DNA from: Photobacterium aquimaris
GTDB lineage: Bacteria > Pseudomonadota > Gammaproteobacteria > Enterobacterales > Vibrionaceae
Length of the DNA: 64,000 nucleotides
Assembly: GCF_002954455.1 (NCBI RefSeq)
Contig: NZ_MSCC01000001.1
Span: 819,205 to 883,204 of the forward strand
Direction: 5' to 3'
Made by a program: the position numbers and the translations under genes. The notes under the pieces were generated by a model, which ran no database searches, was not told the DNA's origin, and was given only the letters and a program-made list of their open reading frames with translations. Of the stretch, positions 1-8,456 are shown in pieces. Position 1 is the first letter of the stretch. Every line of letters starts with the position of its first letter.

Positions 1-45
1 ATGTGGCGATACTTGAGTGAATCGCTGTTTGTGGTGAAGCAATAA
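1..45 (+). CDS. Possible C-terminal tail of a gene entering from the left edge
   Basis: Frame 1 is open from the first base for 14 codons and stops with TAA at 43-45. The other two forward frames close within the first 30 bases. The residues read MWRYLSESLFVVKQ, too short to assign to a family. It may be the end of an upstream coding region or chance. Confidence 0.25.
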   Translation: MWRYLSESLFVVKQ

Positions 46-459
46 TAACTTCCGCAACTTTTCGTTCAGATTTACTGAAGTGTTCTAAGTTATTTTGTAT
101 TTTTTCTATGGTATTCATAGTATTTATGCACTTCGTTATTAAATTTCATTTGTAGCATTCTTGTCATCAAGTTGCCCATATATTGAAACTATACTACTTA
201 ACTCTTAACATAACCTAGTGATTGACGGTCTTTTTCAGGGCGTTTTTATTAGATTTTGATCGAGATCGACTTTTTATTTTCAGAATTGAAACTTATAAAA
301 CAAATATGTTGGAATTTATTATTCTATTTTTCTAACTATCAGTATTTATTCTAAAAATAAGGATTTATTTCGAACTGTAAAATAAATTGAGAGGGTTTAA
401 TTTTATAATGTAATGGGAAATTATAAATTTAATTAACGATGGGTAAATAAGGAGTATCA
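46..459. other. Intergenic leader of the YeeZ-like gene
   Basis: AT-rich stretch with no convincing coding frame. A minus-strand reading frame inside it is low-complexity and has no ribosome binding site. It ends in a good ribosome binding site, AAGGAG at 449-454, for the gene starting at 460. I could not place a confident promoter. Confidence 0.5.
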
Positions 460-1284
460 ATGAAAGTAAGTATTTGTGGCTGCGGATGGCTCGGATTACC
501 GTTAGCATTATCATTAAAATCTCAAGCGATTGAGGTTTGGGGGTCAAAAACAACGTTAGTGGGCGTTGAGTCATTAAAACCGCAGGGAATTAAAGGATGC
601 TTATTAACATTGCCTATTAGTGGGGAAGTTAATGCCGCCATTAATCAATTTCTAGCAACGGATGTATTAATAATAGCAATTCCACCTGGGCGCAAGAATC
701 TTAATCCACAAGCTCATATTGAAAATATCATGTCATTATCGATAGCAGCCCAGAGAGCGGGTTGTCAGCGAATTATTTTTATCAGTACGACTTCAGTGTA
801 CGACCCATTACAAGGCGAAGTTGTTGAAGTAACGCCAGTTAGACCAAATACCGCCTCAGGAATATTACATTATCAATTAGAACAACAGTTACGCCAACAT
901 TGGCAGCATAATTTAACTGTATTACGGCTAGCGGGTTTGTTTGGTCCATCGCGGCACCCAGTAAAATTTTTATCAGGACGTCAATTGAGTGCAGCTAAAC
1001 AGCCGGTTAATCTGGTTCACTTAGATGATTGCATTCAAGTTATCTCGGCAATTATTCAGCAGACAGTGTCGATGCCAATCATGCACCTTGCTGCAAGCTC
1101 TCATCCTAGTCGTGAGCAATATTATACGGCAATGGCTCTGAAAGCTCAGTTACCACCACCTGATTTCAATCAAGATAATGATGGGGTGAATGGTAAAAAA
1201 ATAAACTCAAATCAAACGCTTAGTTATCTTGGTATAACGATGAAATATGATGATTTATTACAAGGTATGCCAGAACTAGGGTAA
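460..1284 (+). CDS. YeeZ-like NAD(P)-binding epimerase/SDR family protein
   Basis: This 274-residue protein has an N-terminal Rossmann motif (GCGWLG, about residues 7-12), as in the atypical extended short-chain dehydrogenases that include E. coli YeeZ. The middle holds a strand ending STTSVYD (about residues 109-115), the equivalent of the extended-SDR catalytic region, but the usual YxxxK is not clear. A second family-typical segment, LRLAGLFGP, follows near residue 155. It is predicted cytosolic, with no signal peptide or membrane segment, and its substrate is unknown. The ATG at 460 has AAGGAG five bases upstream. It is transcribed alone, with candidate convergent small RNAs downstream. 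Confidence 0.75.
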   Translation: MKVSICGCGWLGLPLALSLKSQAIEVWGSKTTLVGVESLKPQGIKGCLLTLPISGEVNAAINQFLATDVLIIAIPPGRKNLNPQAHIENIMSLSIAAQRAGCQRIIFISTTSVYDPLQGEVVEVTPVRPNTASGILHYQLEQQLRQHWQHNLTVLRLAGLFGPSRHPVKFLSGRQLSAAKQPVNLVHLDDCIQVISAIIQQTVSMPIMHLAASSHPSREQYYTAMALKAQLPPPDFNQDNDGVNGKKINSNQTLSYLGITMKYDDLLQGMPELG

Positions 1285-1295
1285 GAAGAGTAAAA

Positions 1296-1440
1296 AAACA
1301 GGCAAAAAAAAGCGCTGCAATAAACATATCAGCGCAAATAAAAAATACAATAAGGAGTTAAAGCAGTAGTAGCAATTTAAATTACAGGTCTGTTTGACGG
1401 CCAGAAAAACAAAATACTTACCTATAATTTCAATTCTTAT
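1296..1440 (-). ncRNA. Candidate small RNA, unit A of three tandem copies
   Basis: Read on the minus strand, a conserved segment (1340-1370) is followed by a GCGCTG/CAGCGC hairpin (1312-1317 with 1330-1335) and then eight U (1304-1311), the layout of a Rho-independent terminator. The 31-base segment matches unit B at 29 positions. It contains ACTCCTTATT, complementary to a Shine-Dalgarno sequence. A TATA-rich element near 1420-1430 could be the -10 box, so the transcript would be about 110-120 nt. The 5' end is a guess. No known small RNA family was recognised. Confidence 0.45.
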
Positions 1441-1511
1441 ATATCAGACTGCCGATTAATAATAAAGTTCAGTTAAATCGAAAAAAAGAGATATTTATTT
1501 TTTAGGGATTT

Positions 1512-1650
1512 TAGGCAAAAAAATCCCGCTGAAAATAGTCAGCGGGAAGGAGATTATCCAAAAAAATACAATTAGGATTTAAAGCAGTAGTGAATTAAAC
1601 ATTTAATAAAAAGTGATTACCGTTGAGTAAAAAAAATTTTATCAAATTGA
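1512..1650 (-). ncRNA. Candidate small RNA, unit B of three tandem copies
   Basis: On the minus strand the conserved 31-base segment at 1561-1591 is followed by a strong hairpin, TCCCGCTG with CAGCGGGA (1524-1531, 1540-1547), and seven U (1517-1523). The core ACTACTGCTTTAAATCC is shared with unit A, and the A-to-B spacing is 221 bases. A GATAAAAT element near 1640 is a possible -10 region. There is no reading frame of note. Predicted length is about 120 nt; the start is inferred, not seen. Confidence 0.45.
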
Positions 1651-1740
1651 ATACATAAGTAAGAGTTGTTATTGCGAAGAAAGTTCAAAAAAAAATGCGA
1701 TTATTTGAAATTATTATCTTTATTGATTAATTACGTTGTA

Positions 1741-1860
1741 AATAAAGGAAACCCATCAACAAATGTTTGCTGATGGGCGGTGAAGTAAAAACTTCTAAAA
1801 AAAGCAGTGGTATATATATGACACGCATTTATATCATTGGTTCCATTTTATTATAGATAT
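1741..1860 (-). ncRNA. Candidate small RNA, unit C of three tandem copies (most diverged)
   Basis: On the minus strand, CCACTGCTTT (1801-1811) sits 220 bases from the same motif in unit B. It is followed by a small GAAGT/ACTTC hairpin (1782-1795) and then a CCCATCA/TGATGGG hairpin (1752-1777) with a U-rich tail interrupted by two C. A TATAAT box lies at about 1849-1854 on the minus strand. The shared core is shorter here, so this is the weakest of the three units. Confidence 0.35.
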
Positions 1861-1970
1861 CGAATGAAATTACTCTTTATTGTTGATTTTAATTACTTTA
1901 TTTTGATGCGATATTTTAAATGACAATTCGTGATGTAGCGCAATTGTTAATCCCGCTGTGGTTGTGTAAT

Positions 1971-1990
1971 ATTTAAACAAGCGTTTAAAT
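1971..1990. promoter_or_regulatory. Perfect palindrome, probable PsrA/TetR operator
   Basis: ATTTAAACAAGCGTTTAAAT has two perfect 8-base arms around a 4-base spacer and ends a few bases before the regulator's start codon. Its AAAC-N4-GTTT core fits the general form recalled for Pseudomonas PsrA sites (GAAAC-N4-GTTTC). TetR regulators often bind such sites in their own promoter, so autorepression is the likely role. This is inferred from sequence only. Confidence 0.6.
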
Positions 1991-2002
1991 TGGATGAATA
2001 AT

Positions 2003-2653
2003 ATGTCACAGCCAAAAACGACTAAACATCGCATACTGGATGCTGCTGAAGTGCTATTTGCTGAACGTGGTTTTAAAGAAACCTCTTTACGCGCCATTAC
2101 TACAGCAGCTGATGCCAACCTTGCTTCTGTCAATTATCACTATGGAGATAAAAAAGGGCTTATTCGCGCGGTATTAGGGCGCTACCTTGATCAATTTATT
2201 CCAGCATTTAAACAAGAATTACTGTCACTACATCAGCGTGATGAATTTGATATGAATGATGTGTTTTTATGTACCAAGCAGCCATTACTGCGATTAAATA
2301 GTTTTAAAAATAATGGCACCACGATATTTATGTCACTAATTGGGCATGGTTATACGGATGTTCAAGGACATTTACGGTGGTTTATAACGACATATTATGA
2401 TGATGTTATTCAATTATTTGTGACTGCCGTTCGGCGTGCGTACCCTTGTTTAGATCCTGAAACATTATTTTGGCGACTACATTTTACCCTTGGAGCATCG
2501 GTGTTTACGGTAGTTTCAAGTACAGCACTATTTGCCATTGCGGCTAATGACTTTTCTAGCCGAATTAAGACCGAAGATTTAATTAATCGTTTAGTCCCTT
2601 ACCTTGCCGCGGGGGTTACCGCCCCAATAGCACTTAATAAGGAGATTCTGTAA
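2003..2653 (+). CDS. psrA: PsrA-like TetR family transcriptional regulator
   Basis: This regulator of about 216 residues has an N-terminal TetR helix-turn-helix (ILDAAEVLFAERGFKETSLR, then ASVNYHYGDKKGLI, about residues 10-50). The C-terminal ligand domain resembles Pseudomonas PsrA, including GHLRWF, LFWRLHFTLGA and LVPYLAAG. PsrA proteins bind long-chain fatty acids or their CoA esters and control beta-oxidation genes. The adjacent fadE-type gene supports the assignment. ATG at 2003 is preferred because GGA lies eight bases upstream; ATG at 1994 is in frame with no visible binding site. A perfect palindrome at 1971-1990 suggests autoregulation. Confidence 0.8.
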   Translation: MSQPKTTKHRILDAAEVLFAERGFKETSLRAITTAADANLASVNYHYGDKKGLIRAVLGRYLDQFIPAFKQELLSLHQRDEFDMNDVFLCTKQPLLRLNSFKNNGTTIFMSLIGHGYTDVQGHLRWFITTYYDDVIQLFVTAVRRAYPCLDPETLFWRLHFTLGASVFTVVSSTALFAIAANDFSSRIKTEDLINRLVPYLAAGVTAPIALNKEIL

Positions 2654-2710
2654 ACAACATTTCTAATTCATCACTGTTATTTATCATTGAATCACAAAAG
2701 GATATGCATT

Positions 2711-4673
2711 ATGAGCTCGTTATCAAGCATGCGTAAACGTTATTTAAGTGATCCTGCTTTTAAACTGTTCAAGAAAGTACTGCCACCACTCTCAAACACA
2801 GAGAAACAAGCTATGGAAGCTGGCAGTGTATGGTGGGATGGCGAGTTATTTAGTGGTGAACCTCAGTGGCAAACGCTACTTAATTACCCCAAACCAATTC
2901 TGAGTGATGAAGAGCAACACTTTATTGATACAAAGCTACAAACATTACTATCAATGCTCAATGATTATCAAATCGTCCAACAACAAAAAGATTTACCCGC
3001 TGAAGTTTGGCAATACTTACGCCGTGAAAAGTTCTTTGCACTTATTATTGGTAAACAATATGGCGGGCTTGATTTTTCAGCACATGCTAATTCTACTATT
3101 GTGGCTCAAATAGCAACGCGAAGTTTAAGTGCAGCAGTATGTGTGATGGTTCCTAATTCGTTAGGGCCAGGAGAGTTACTGACCCATTATGGCACACAAC
3201 AGCAAAAAGATTACTGGTTACCACGATTAGCAGATGGTGTTGATATTCCATGTTTTGCATTAACAGGGCCAAATGCAGGTTCAGATGCAGGCGCGATCCC
3301 AGATGAAGGTATTGTGTGTTATGGCGAACATGAAGGTCAGCAGGTGCTAGGGTTAAAGTTAACCTGGAATAAGCGTTATATTACGCTGGCTCCTGTAGCT
3401 ACTGTGCTTGGGTTAGCGTTTAAAATGAAAGATCCACAGCGATTACTTGGCGATAAAATTGATCTTGGTATTACCTGCGCCTTGATTCCAACAAACCATG
3501 CTGGGGTTGAAATCGGTGAACGTCATGATCCATTAAATATGGCATTTATGAATGGGCCAACATGCGGGAATAATGTTTTTATTCCGTTAGATTGGATAAT
3601 TGGTGGTCAGGATTATGCCGGTAAAGGCTGGCGAATGCTGGTGGAGTGGTATTCAGCTTGGACCTATGAATTATTTGGGTCATCATTATTTTGGTATTCC
3701 CGTTGCAATCACTGTTGAAGGTGCCAATATCCTGACCCGTAATTTAATGATTTTTGGTCAGGGTGCGACCCGCTGTCATCCTTATATACTGGATGAAATG
3801 GCCGCTGCTGCCAATCCTGATGAGCAGCAAGCAGCAAAAGATTTTGATGGATTATTAATAAAACATATTGGTTTTGCTGCCGGAAATATAACTAAATCAT
3901 TGCTAAATGCCGTTAGTGGTAGCTATTTTAATCGTACCCCTGAAAACGCTGAAACCAGTTATTATTATCGTCATTTATCGCGAATGTCAAAAGCACTTGC
4001 TGTGTGTGCTGACGTATCAATGTTGAGTTTAGGTGGGGGGTTAAAACGTCGTGAATTGTTATCTGCACGCTTAGGTGATGTGCTAAGCCATTTATATTTA
4101 GCGTCAGCAGTATTAAAACGGTTTGAGGACGATGGCCGCCAACAGCAAGATTTACCCATGGTTCATTATTCATTACAGTATTGTTTGCACCAATGTGGTA
4201 TTGCGTTTGAAGGCGTATTTAGTAATTTTCCACGCAGAGGTGTTGGCAGAACATTACGTTTACTCACTTTTCCTATTGGGATTCATTATTCAGCTCCAAC
4301 CGATGATATAAGTATTAATATTGCAGCGTTACTGATGACTCCAAGTGTTCATAGAGACCGATTAACGCATTTGTGTTACGTCGGAACTAAAGATGATGAT
4401 CCGGTTGCGATCATGGAACGTGCATTTATTGCTTTGGATGGGATCAAACCTTTAGAGCGCAAATTGATGCAAGCGACACGTAATGGTGAGATCCCACGCA
4501 AATCTTCATTGATTGAAAAATTGCAGTTAGCATTGGATGCGGGAGTGATCACAGAAGATGACCGCCAAAAGATAGAGAATGCAGAGAAGCTAAGACAAAA
4601 AGCGATTCAAGTTGATCATTTTTGTGCTGACCATTTTAAACAAGTAAGCTTGCAACCAGGGAAGGCAGCTTAG
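2711..4673 (+). pseudogene. fadE: FadE-type acyl-CoA dehydrogenase, broken by internal deletion and frameshift
   Basis: Two overlapping frames together encode most of a FadE-like acyl-CoA dehydrogenase. The first (from ATG 2711, AAAGGA upstream) runs through the flavin-domain motifs [11 protein letters not shown] and GKGWRMLVE, then leaves the family at about 3648 and stops at 3718. The second frame picks up the family again at [11 protein letters not shown] (about 3648 on) and carries the catalytic-region motif VEGANILTR to the stop at 4673. Compared with my recollection of E. coli FadE, about 100 residues between MLVE and GIQLG are missing and the join is out of frame. The N-terminal membrane segment of E. 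coli FadE is also absent. The product is very unlikely to work as the first beta-oxidation dehydrogenase. Confidence 0.8.
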
Positions 4674-4713
4674 GGTTACTTAGCCAGTGAAATATAAACC
4701 TGGAATCTCCCGT

Positions 4714-4742
4714 GTGCCACGTAAATACGTGGCACTTTTTTT
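4714..4742 (+). terminator. Rho-independent terminator after fadE
   Basis: GTGCCACGT and ACGTGGCAC form a perfect stem with a four-base loop, followed by seven T. It lies 40 bases after the fadE stop and separates it from fabV. Confidence 0.85.
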
Positions 4743-4862
4743 GACCAAAAATTGGTATAACACCTCCAACCACTGTGATTTTTGTTCATTTATGGCATAA
4801 ATTTAATGCGTATCTGTCATTAACCTTTTATCCTATTCACAATTATGTAAGGGAAGTTGAAA

Positions 4863-6065
4863 ATGATCATCAAACCTAAAACTCGTGGATTTATTTGTAC
4901 AACAACGCACCCAGTTGGTTGTGAAGATAACGTAAAGCAGCAAATTGCTTACACCAAAGCACAAGGCCCAATTGCCAATGCACCAAAGCGTGTATTAGTG
5001 GTAGGTTCGTCTAGTGGTTACGGTCTGTCATCACGTATAGCAGCAGCATTCGGTGGCGGCGCAGCGACAATTGGTGTTTTCTTTGAAAAGCCAGGTACAG
5101 AGAAAAAGCCAGGTACTGCAGGTTGGTATAACTCAGCAGCATTTGACAAGTTTGCTAAAGCAGAAGGTCTTTACTCAAAAAGTCTAAATGGTGACGCTTT
5201 CTCTAACGAAGCAAAACAAAAAACAATTGATTTGATTAAGCAAGATCTTGGTCAGATTGATATGGTTATTTACTCATTGGCATCACCTGTACGTAAATTA
5301 CCGCAGACTGGTGAAGTTGTTCGTTCATGCCTAAAACCAATGGGTGAAACGTACACAACAACGGCTGTGGATACTAATAAAAACGTACTGATCGAAACCA
5401 GTATTGAGCCTGCAACAGAACAAGAAGTTGCAGACACTGTTACCGTTATGGGTGGCGAAGACTGGGAGCTATGGATTAATGCATTAGCAGACGCTGGTGT
5501 CTTAGCTGACGGTTGTAAGACTGTAGCTTATAGCTATATTGGTACTGAATTAACATGGCCTATTTACTGGCATGGCGCATTAGGTCAAGCAAAAATGGAC
5601 CTAGATCGTGCAGCGAAAGAATTAAACACTAAGTTAAGTGCGACAGGTGGTTCTGCTAATGTTGCAGTGCTAAAGAGTGTTGTGACACAAGCAAGCTCAG
5701 CTATTCCTGTGATGCCTTTGTATATTGCAATGGTGTTTAAGAAGATGCGTGAAGAAGGCGTACACGAAGGCTGCATGGAGCAGATTCTACGTATGTTTAG
5801 CCAACGTCTTTATAAAGAAGATGGCACAGCAGCTGAGGTTGACGCTGAAAACCGTTTACGTTTAGATGACTGGGAATTGCGCGAAGATATTCAACAGCAT
5901 TGTCGTGACCTATGGTCAAAAGTAACCAATGACAACTTATATGATGTTGCTGATTACCAACAATACAAAGATGAGTTCTTAAAGCTATTTGGCTTTGGCA
6001 TTGATGGTATTGACTACGATGCGGATGTAAATCCTGTTGTTGATTTTGATGTAGAAGATATCTAA
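4863..6065 (+). CDS. fabV: FabV-type trans-2-enoyl-ACP/CoA reductase
   Basis: This 400-residue protein closely follows the FabV family first described in Vibrio cholerae. It catalyses the NADH-dependent last reduction of the fatty-acid elongation cycle and is typically insensitive to triclosan. The Rossmann motif is [12 protein letters not shown] (about residues 46-57). The FabV active-site signature Y-x8-K is Y235 in [10 protein letters not shown], with K244. The length equals that of other FabV proteins. ATG at 4863 was chosen because AAGGGAAG sits just upstream and FabV proteins begin MIIKPK. It is a single gene between terminators. Proximity to psrA may reflect shared lipid control, but no matching operator was seen here. 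Confidence 0.95.
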   Translation: MIIKPKTRGFICTTTHPVGCEDNVKQQIAYTKAQGPIANAPKRVLVVGSSSGYGLSSRIAAAFGGGAATIGVFFEKPGTEKKPGTAGWYNSAAFDKFAKAEGLYSKSLNGDAFSNEAKQKTIDLIKQDLGQIDMVIYSLASPVRKLPQTGEVVRSCLKPMGETYTTTAVDTNKNVLIETSIEPATEQEVADTVTVMGGEDWELWINALADAGVLADGCKTVAYSYIGTELTWPIYWHGALGQAKMDLDRAAKELNTKLSATGGSANVAVLKSVVTQASSAIPVMPLYIAMVFKKMREEGVHEGCMEQILRMFSQRLYKEDGTAAEVDAENRLRLDDWELREDIQQHCRDLWSKVTNDNLYDVADYQQYKDEFLKLFGFGIDGIDYDADVNPVVDFDVEDI

Positions 6066-6090
6066 TCGTATTGAAAGATTAATATTTTAC

Positions 6091-6117
6091 AAAACCGCCA
6101 TCATGGCGGTTTTTTAT
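6091..6117. terminator. Bidirectional terminator between fabV and the histidine kinase gene
   Basis: AACCGCCA and TGGCGGTT form the stem around 6101, with A residues before and six T after, so it can serve both convergent genes. Confidence 0.85.
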
Positions 6118-6173
6118 ACATCTAAAAAAGTAGCTAGCGATATACGCTGGATACTTTATTGTATTATCAAAGC

Positions 6174-7517
6174 TTAGCTCTTAGGCAGTTTAATAATAAA
6201 CGCAGCACCTTCAAGTTCTGAATCTTTGACATTAATTTTGCCTTGATAGCTATCAATAATTTCATTACAAACAGATAAACCAATACCTTGACCTGGGTTG
6301 AGTTGATCTGCACGTACACCGCGTTGAAAAATAGCTTCACGTAACTCAGGTTTTACCCCTGGGCCGTCATCTTCAATCATAATGGTAAAATCGTCATTAG
6401 TTTCAATAACTGATAATTTCACTTGGCTAATACAAAAACGGAAACTGTTTTCAAGCATATTGCCAAACAATTCCATTAAGTCATCTTTATTGAGAGGTAA
6501 TTTTAGGTCGTCATTAAAGTGATAATGTAATGTTGCGTGTTTATCAGCATAGATTTTACTTAGCATACGATCGAGACTAGTAATGATCGGTTTGAGCTCA
6601 ACGTTGCTTTTTTGTAACCCTTGTTGGCCTACCATTGCCCGTTTTAATTGGTATTGTACCAAATCATCCATTTGACTAATTTGTTCCATAATACGTTGAT
6701 TTAGCTCTCGACGATCTAAACTTGCATCATCAAGTAGGGCATTTGTTGCTGCTAAACGAGTCTTCAAGCTATGAGCAAGATCATCCATCGCATGGCGATA
6801 ACGACCTTGTTGGTCATGACTAATACGGCTTAATCGGTTTACCGCCATGGTAACTTCTTGCAGTTCCATTGGATAATTATCATCCAGCTTTTCTCGTTTA
6901 GCTTCTGCCATTTGATCAAGTTGGAAGGCTAATTTTCGTAATGGCTGGAATCCCCAATGAAAAGCAGCAATAAGAAATGCCACGGCAATTAAAACAAACA
7001 ACCCTAAGTAGAAAGCCGTACGTTTATGTAATTGAGCAAGAGAGTGTTCGTAATCATCGGCTGAACGTAGTACAACTAATTGATAGATAGTACCATTTTC
7101 TTTATTACGGCTGAGATTATAAGCAATATAGCCTTGATGATTTTTCATCGTAATAAGGGTTGGAGTTGATATGTTTTCTGGTAAATAACGGCAAACATTG
7201 CGTAATTTATCTGCTGATGCTTTATTTGAAACCCAGGTTGTTTTGTCACTTTGGTCACAAACGACTGCAATATAATCAGTGTCTGAGGGATCGAGAGAAT
7301 CAATCCATTTGTCGACATCTTTAATTAATCCAGCCCGATTAAGTTGTGCGACGACCATCGGCATTTGTGCAACAAGTTCCGATGAATATGATGCCATATA
7401 ACTTTGAGAATAAAGTTTATTAATGACCCCAGCAAGGGCTGATGTAACCAATGCAATAATTGCGACGGAAGTGATCAACACTCGTTGTCTTAATCGAGGT
7501 TGGAAAAATCGACTCAT
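6174..7517 (-). CDS. PhoQ-like sensor histidine kinase
   Basis: This 447-residue membrane sensor kinase has a transmembrane helix at about 13-35, a periplasmic domain, and a second helix at about 167-187. HAMP and dimerisation regions follow, with the phosphoacceptor motif HAMDDLAHSLKTRL, which resembles PhoQ's THSLKTP. The ATP-binding domain shows N (MLENSFRF), G1 (DDGPGV) and G2 (GQGIGLSVC) boxes. It phosphorylates the partner regulator encoded immediately upstream, with which it overlaps by 4 bases. PhoQ proteins sense Mg2+, pH or cationic peptides; the ligand here is unknown. Confidence 0.8.
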   Translation of the reverse strand: MSRFFQPRLRQRVLITSVAIIALVTSALAGVINKLYSQSYMASYSSELVAQMPMVVAQLNRAGLIKDVDKWIDSLDPSDTDYIAVVCDQSDKTTWVSNKASADKLRNVCRYLPENISTPTLITMKNHQGYIAYNLSRNKENGTIYQLVVLRSADDYEHSLAQLHKRTAFYLGLFVLIAVAFLIAAFHWGFQPLRKLAFQLDQMAEAKREKLDDNYPMELQEVTMAVNRLSRISHDQQGRYRHAMDDLAHSLKTRLAATNALLDDASLDRRELNQRIMEQISQMDDLVQYQLKRAMVGQQGLQKSNVELKPIITSLDRMLSKIYADKHATLHYHFNDDLKLPLNKDDLMELFGNMLENSFRFCISQVKLSVIETNDDFTIMIEDDGPGVKPELREAIFQRGVRADQLNPGQGIGLSVCNEIIDSYQGKINVKDSELEGAAFIIKLPKS

Positions 7518-8188
7518 TGGGCATTGAGTTCAAAAATATACCCTTGACCACGAATGGTTGATATAGGATTATTTTGTCCATTTTTGGTGAATTTTTTACG
7601 TAAACGACTGATCATTACTTCAATCGTATTAGGATCGCCTTCTTGATCTTCATAAAGAACATCAAGTAAACGTTGCTTAGAGACAACTTGACGACTATGT
7701 CGCATTAAGTACTCTAATAAATCATATTCAAATGCAGTTAATTCTAATAATTCTTCGCAAATATAAACTTGCTTAGCTAATAAATCGACGCGAATATCAC
7801 CCGCTGTCATTTCTGGCTTTACAAAACCTGCACTGCGACGAACAAGTGCACTTAAACGCGCCACCATTTCTTCTTTTTGAAATGGCTTTACTAAATAATC
7901 ATCAGCACCGGCTTCAAGTCCTGTGACTTTATCTTGCCAATTTGAACGCGCAGTTAAGATCATTATAGGTAAACGTAGTCCCTTTTTACGCATGTCTTTA
8001 ATTAAGCTGATGCCATCTCTATCAGGTAAACCGATATCGACAATAGCAATATCGTTAGGATAGTTTTGTGCAAAAAACAGTCCTTCTTCAGCAGTGTTGG
8101 CACATTGAACTTGATTTCCTAACTCGCTGAGTTGCGATTTAAGGTGATGGCTAAGAATGGCATCGTCTTCGACAATAAGAATACGCAT
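7514..8188 (-). CDS. PhoP-like OmpR family response regulator
   Basis: This 224-residue regulator has a receiver domain (residues 1-115) with acidic residues near the N-terminus (VEDD), the phosphorylated Asp in IVDIGLPD near residue 51, and the conserved Lys in LVKPF. An OmpR-type winged helix (about 125-220) ends in TIRGQGYIFEL, very like the C-terminus of E. coli PhoP. It is the first gene of a two-gene operon; its stop overlaps the kinase start by 4 bases. Targets cannot be read from the window. Other Vibrionaceae paralogues of similar layout exist, so the PhoP name is by resemblance. Confidence 0.85.
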   Translation of the reverse strand: MRILIVEDDAILSHHLKSQLSELGNQVQCANTAEEGLFFAQNYPNDIAIVDIGLPDRDGISLIKDMRKKGLRLPIMILTARSNWQDKVTGLEAGADDYLVKPFQKEEMVARLSALVRRSAGFVKPEMTAGDIRVDLLAKQVYICEELLELTAFEYDLLEYLMRHSRQVVSKQRLLDVLYEDQEGDPNTIEVMISRLRKKFTKNGQNNPISTIRGQGYIFELNAQ

Positions 8189-8392
8189 AGATTGGGCACC
8201 AGAGATAACGGATGGTATTAATGAGCTATGGTAAGGTATCTAATAATAAAGCGCATTAGTTATTGTTACCATAGTCTCATGTCTGAATATGTAAACCAGC
8301 AGAAAATTGGGTGATAAAAATCAAATGAATATATTGCTAGTTACATTTTTACGCTAATAACCAGTGTAGAGTGTCAGACTGAATAGGGGCTG

Positions 8393-8414
8393 ACTCATTA
8401 ATAAATTAATGAGT
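8393..8414. repeat. Perfect 10-base inverted repeat
   Basis: ACTCATTAAT and ATTAATGAGT flank an AA centre. It lies 43 bases beyond the ybjL stop with no U tract, so it may be an mRNA 3'-end stabiliser for ybjL or a protein-binding site rather than a classical terminator. Confidence 0.4.
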
Positions 8415-8456
8415 TAACCCACTATAAAGATAGGATAAATATTATCTTGAATGGTG

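Noticed and set aside
1296..1860. CRISPR array
   Set aside because: The three units are 220 bases apart with hairpins and U tracts; CRISPR repeats are spaced at about 60 bases and no cas genes are near.
1870..2133. Minus-strand open frame of 87 codons opposite psrA
   Set aside because: It mirrors the TetR coding sequence, has no ribosome binding site and resembles no family; a shadow frame.
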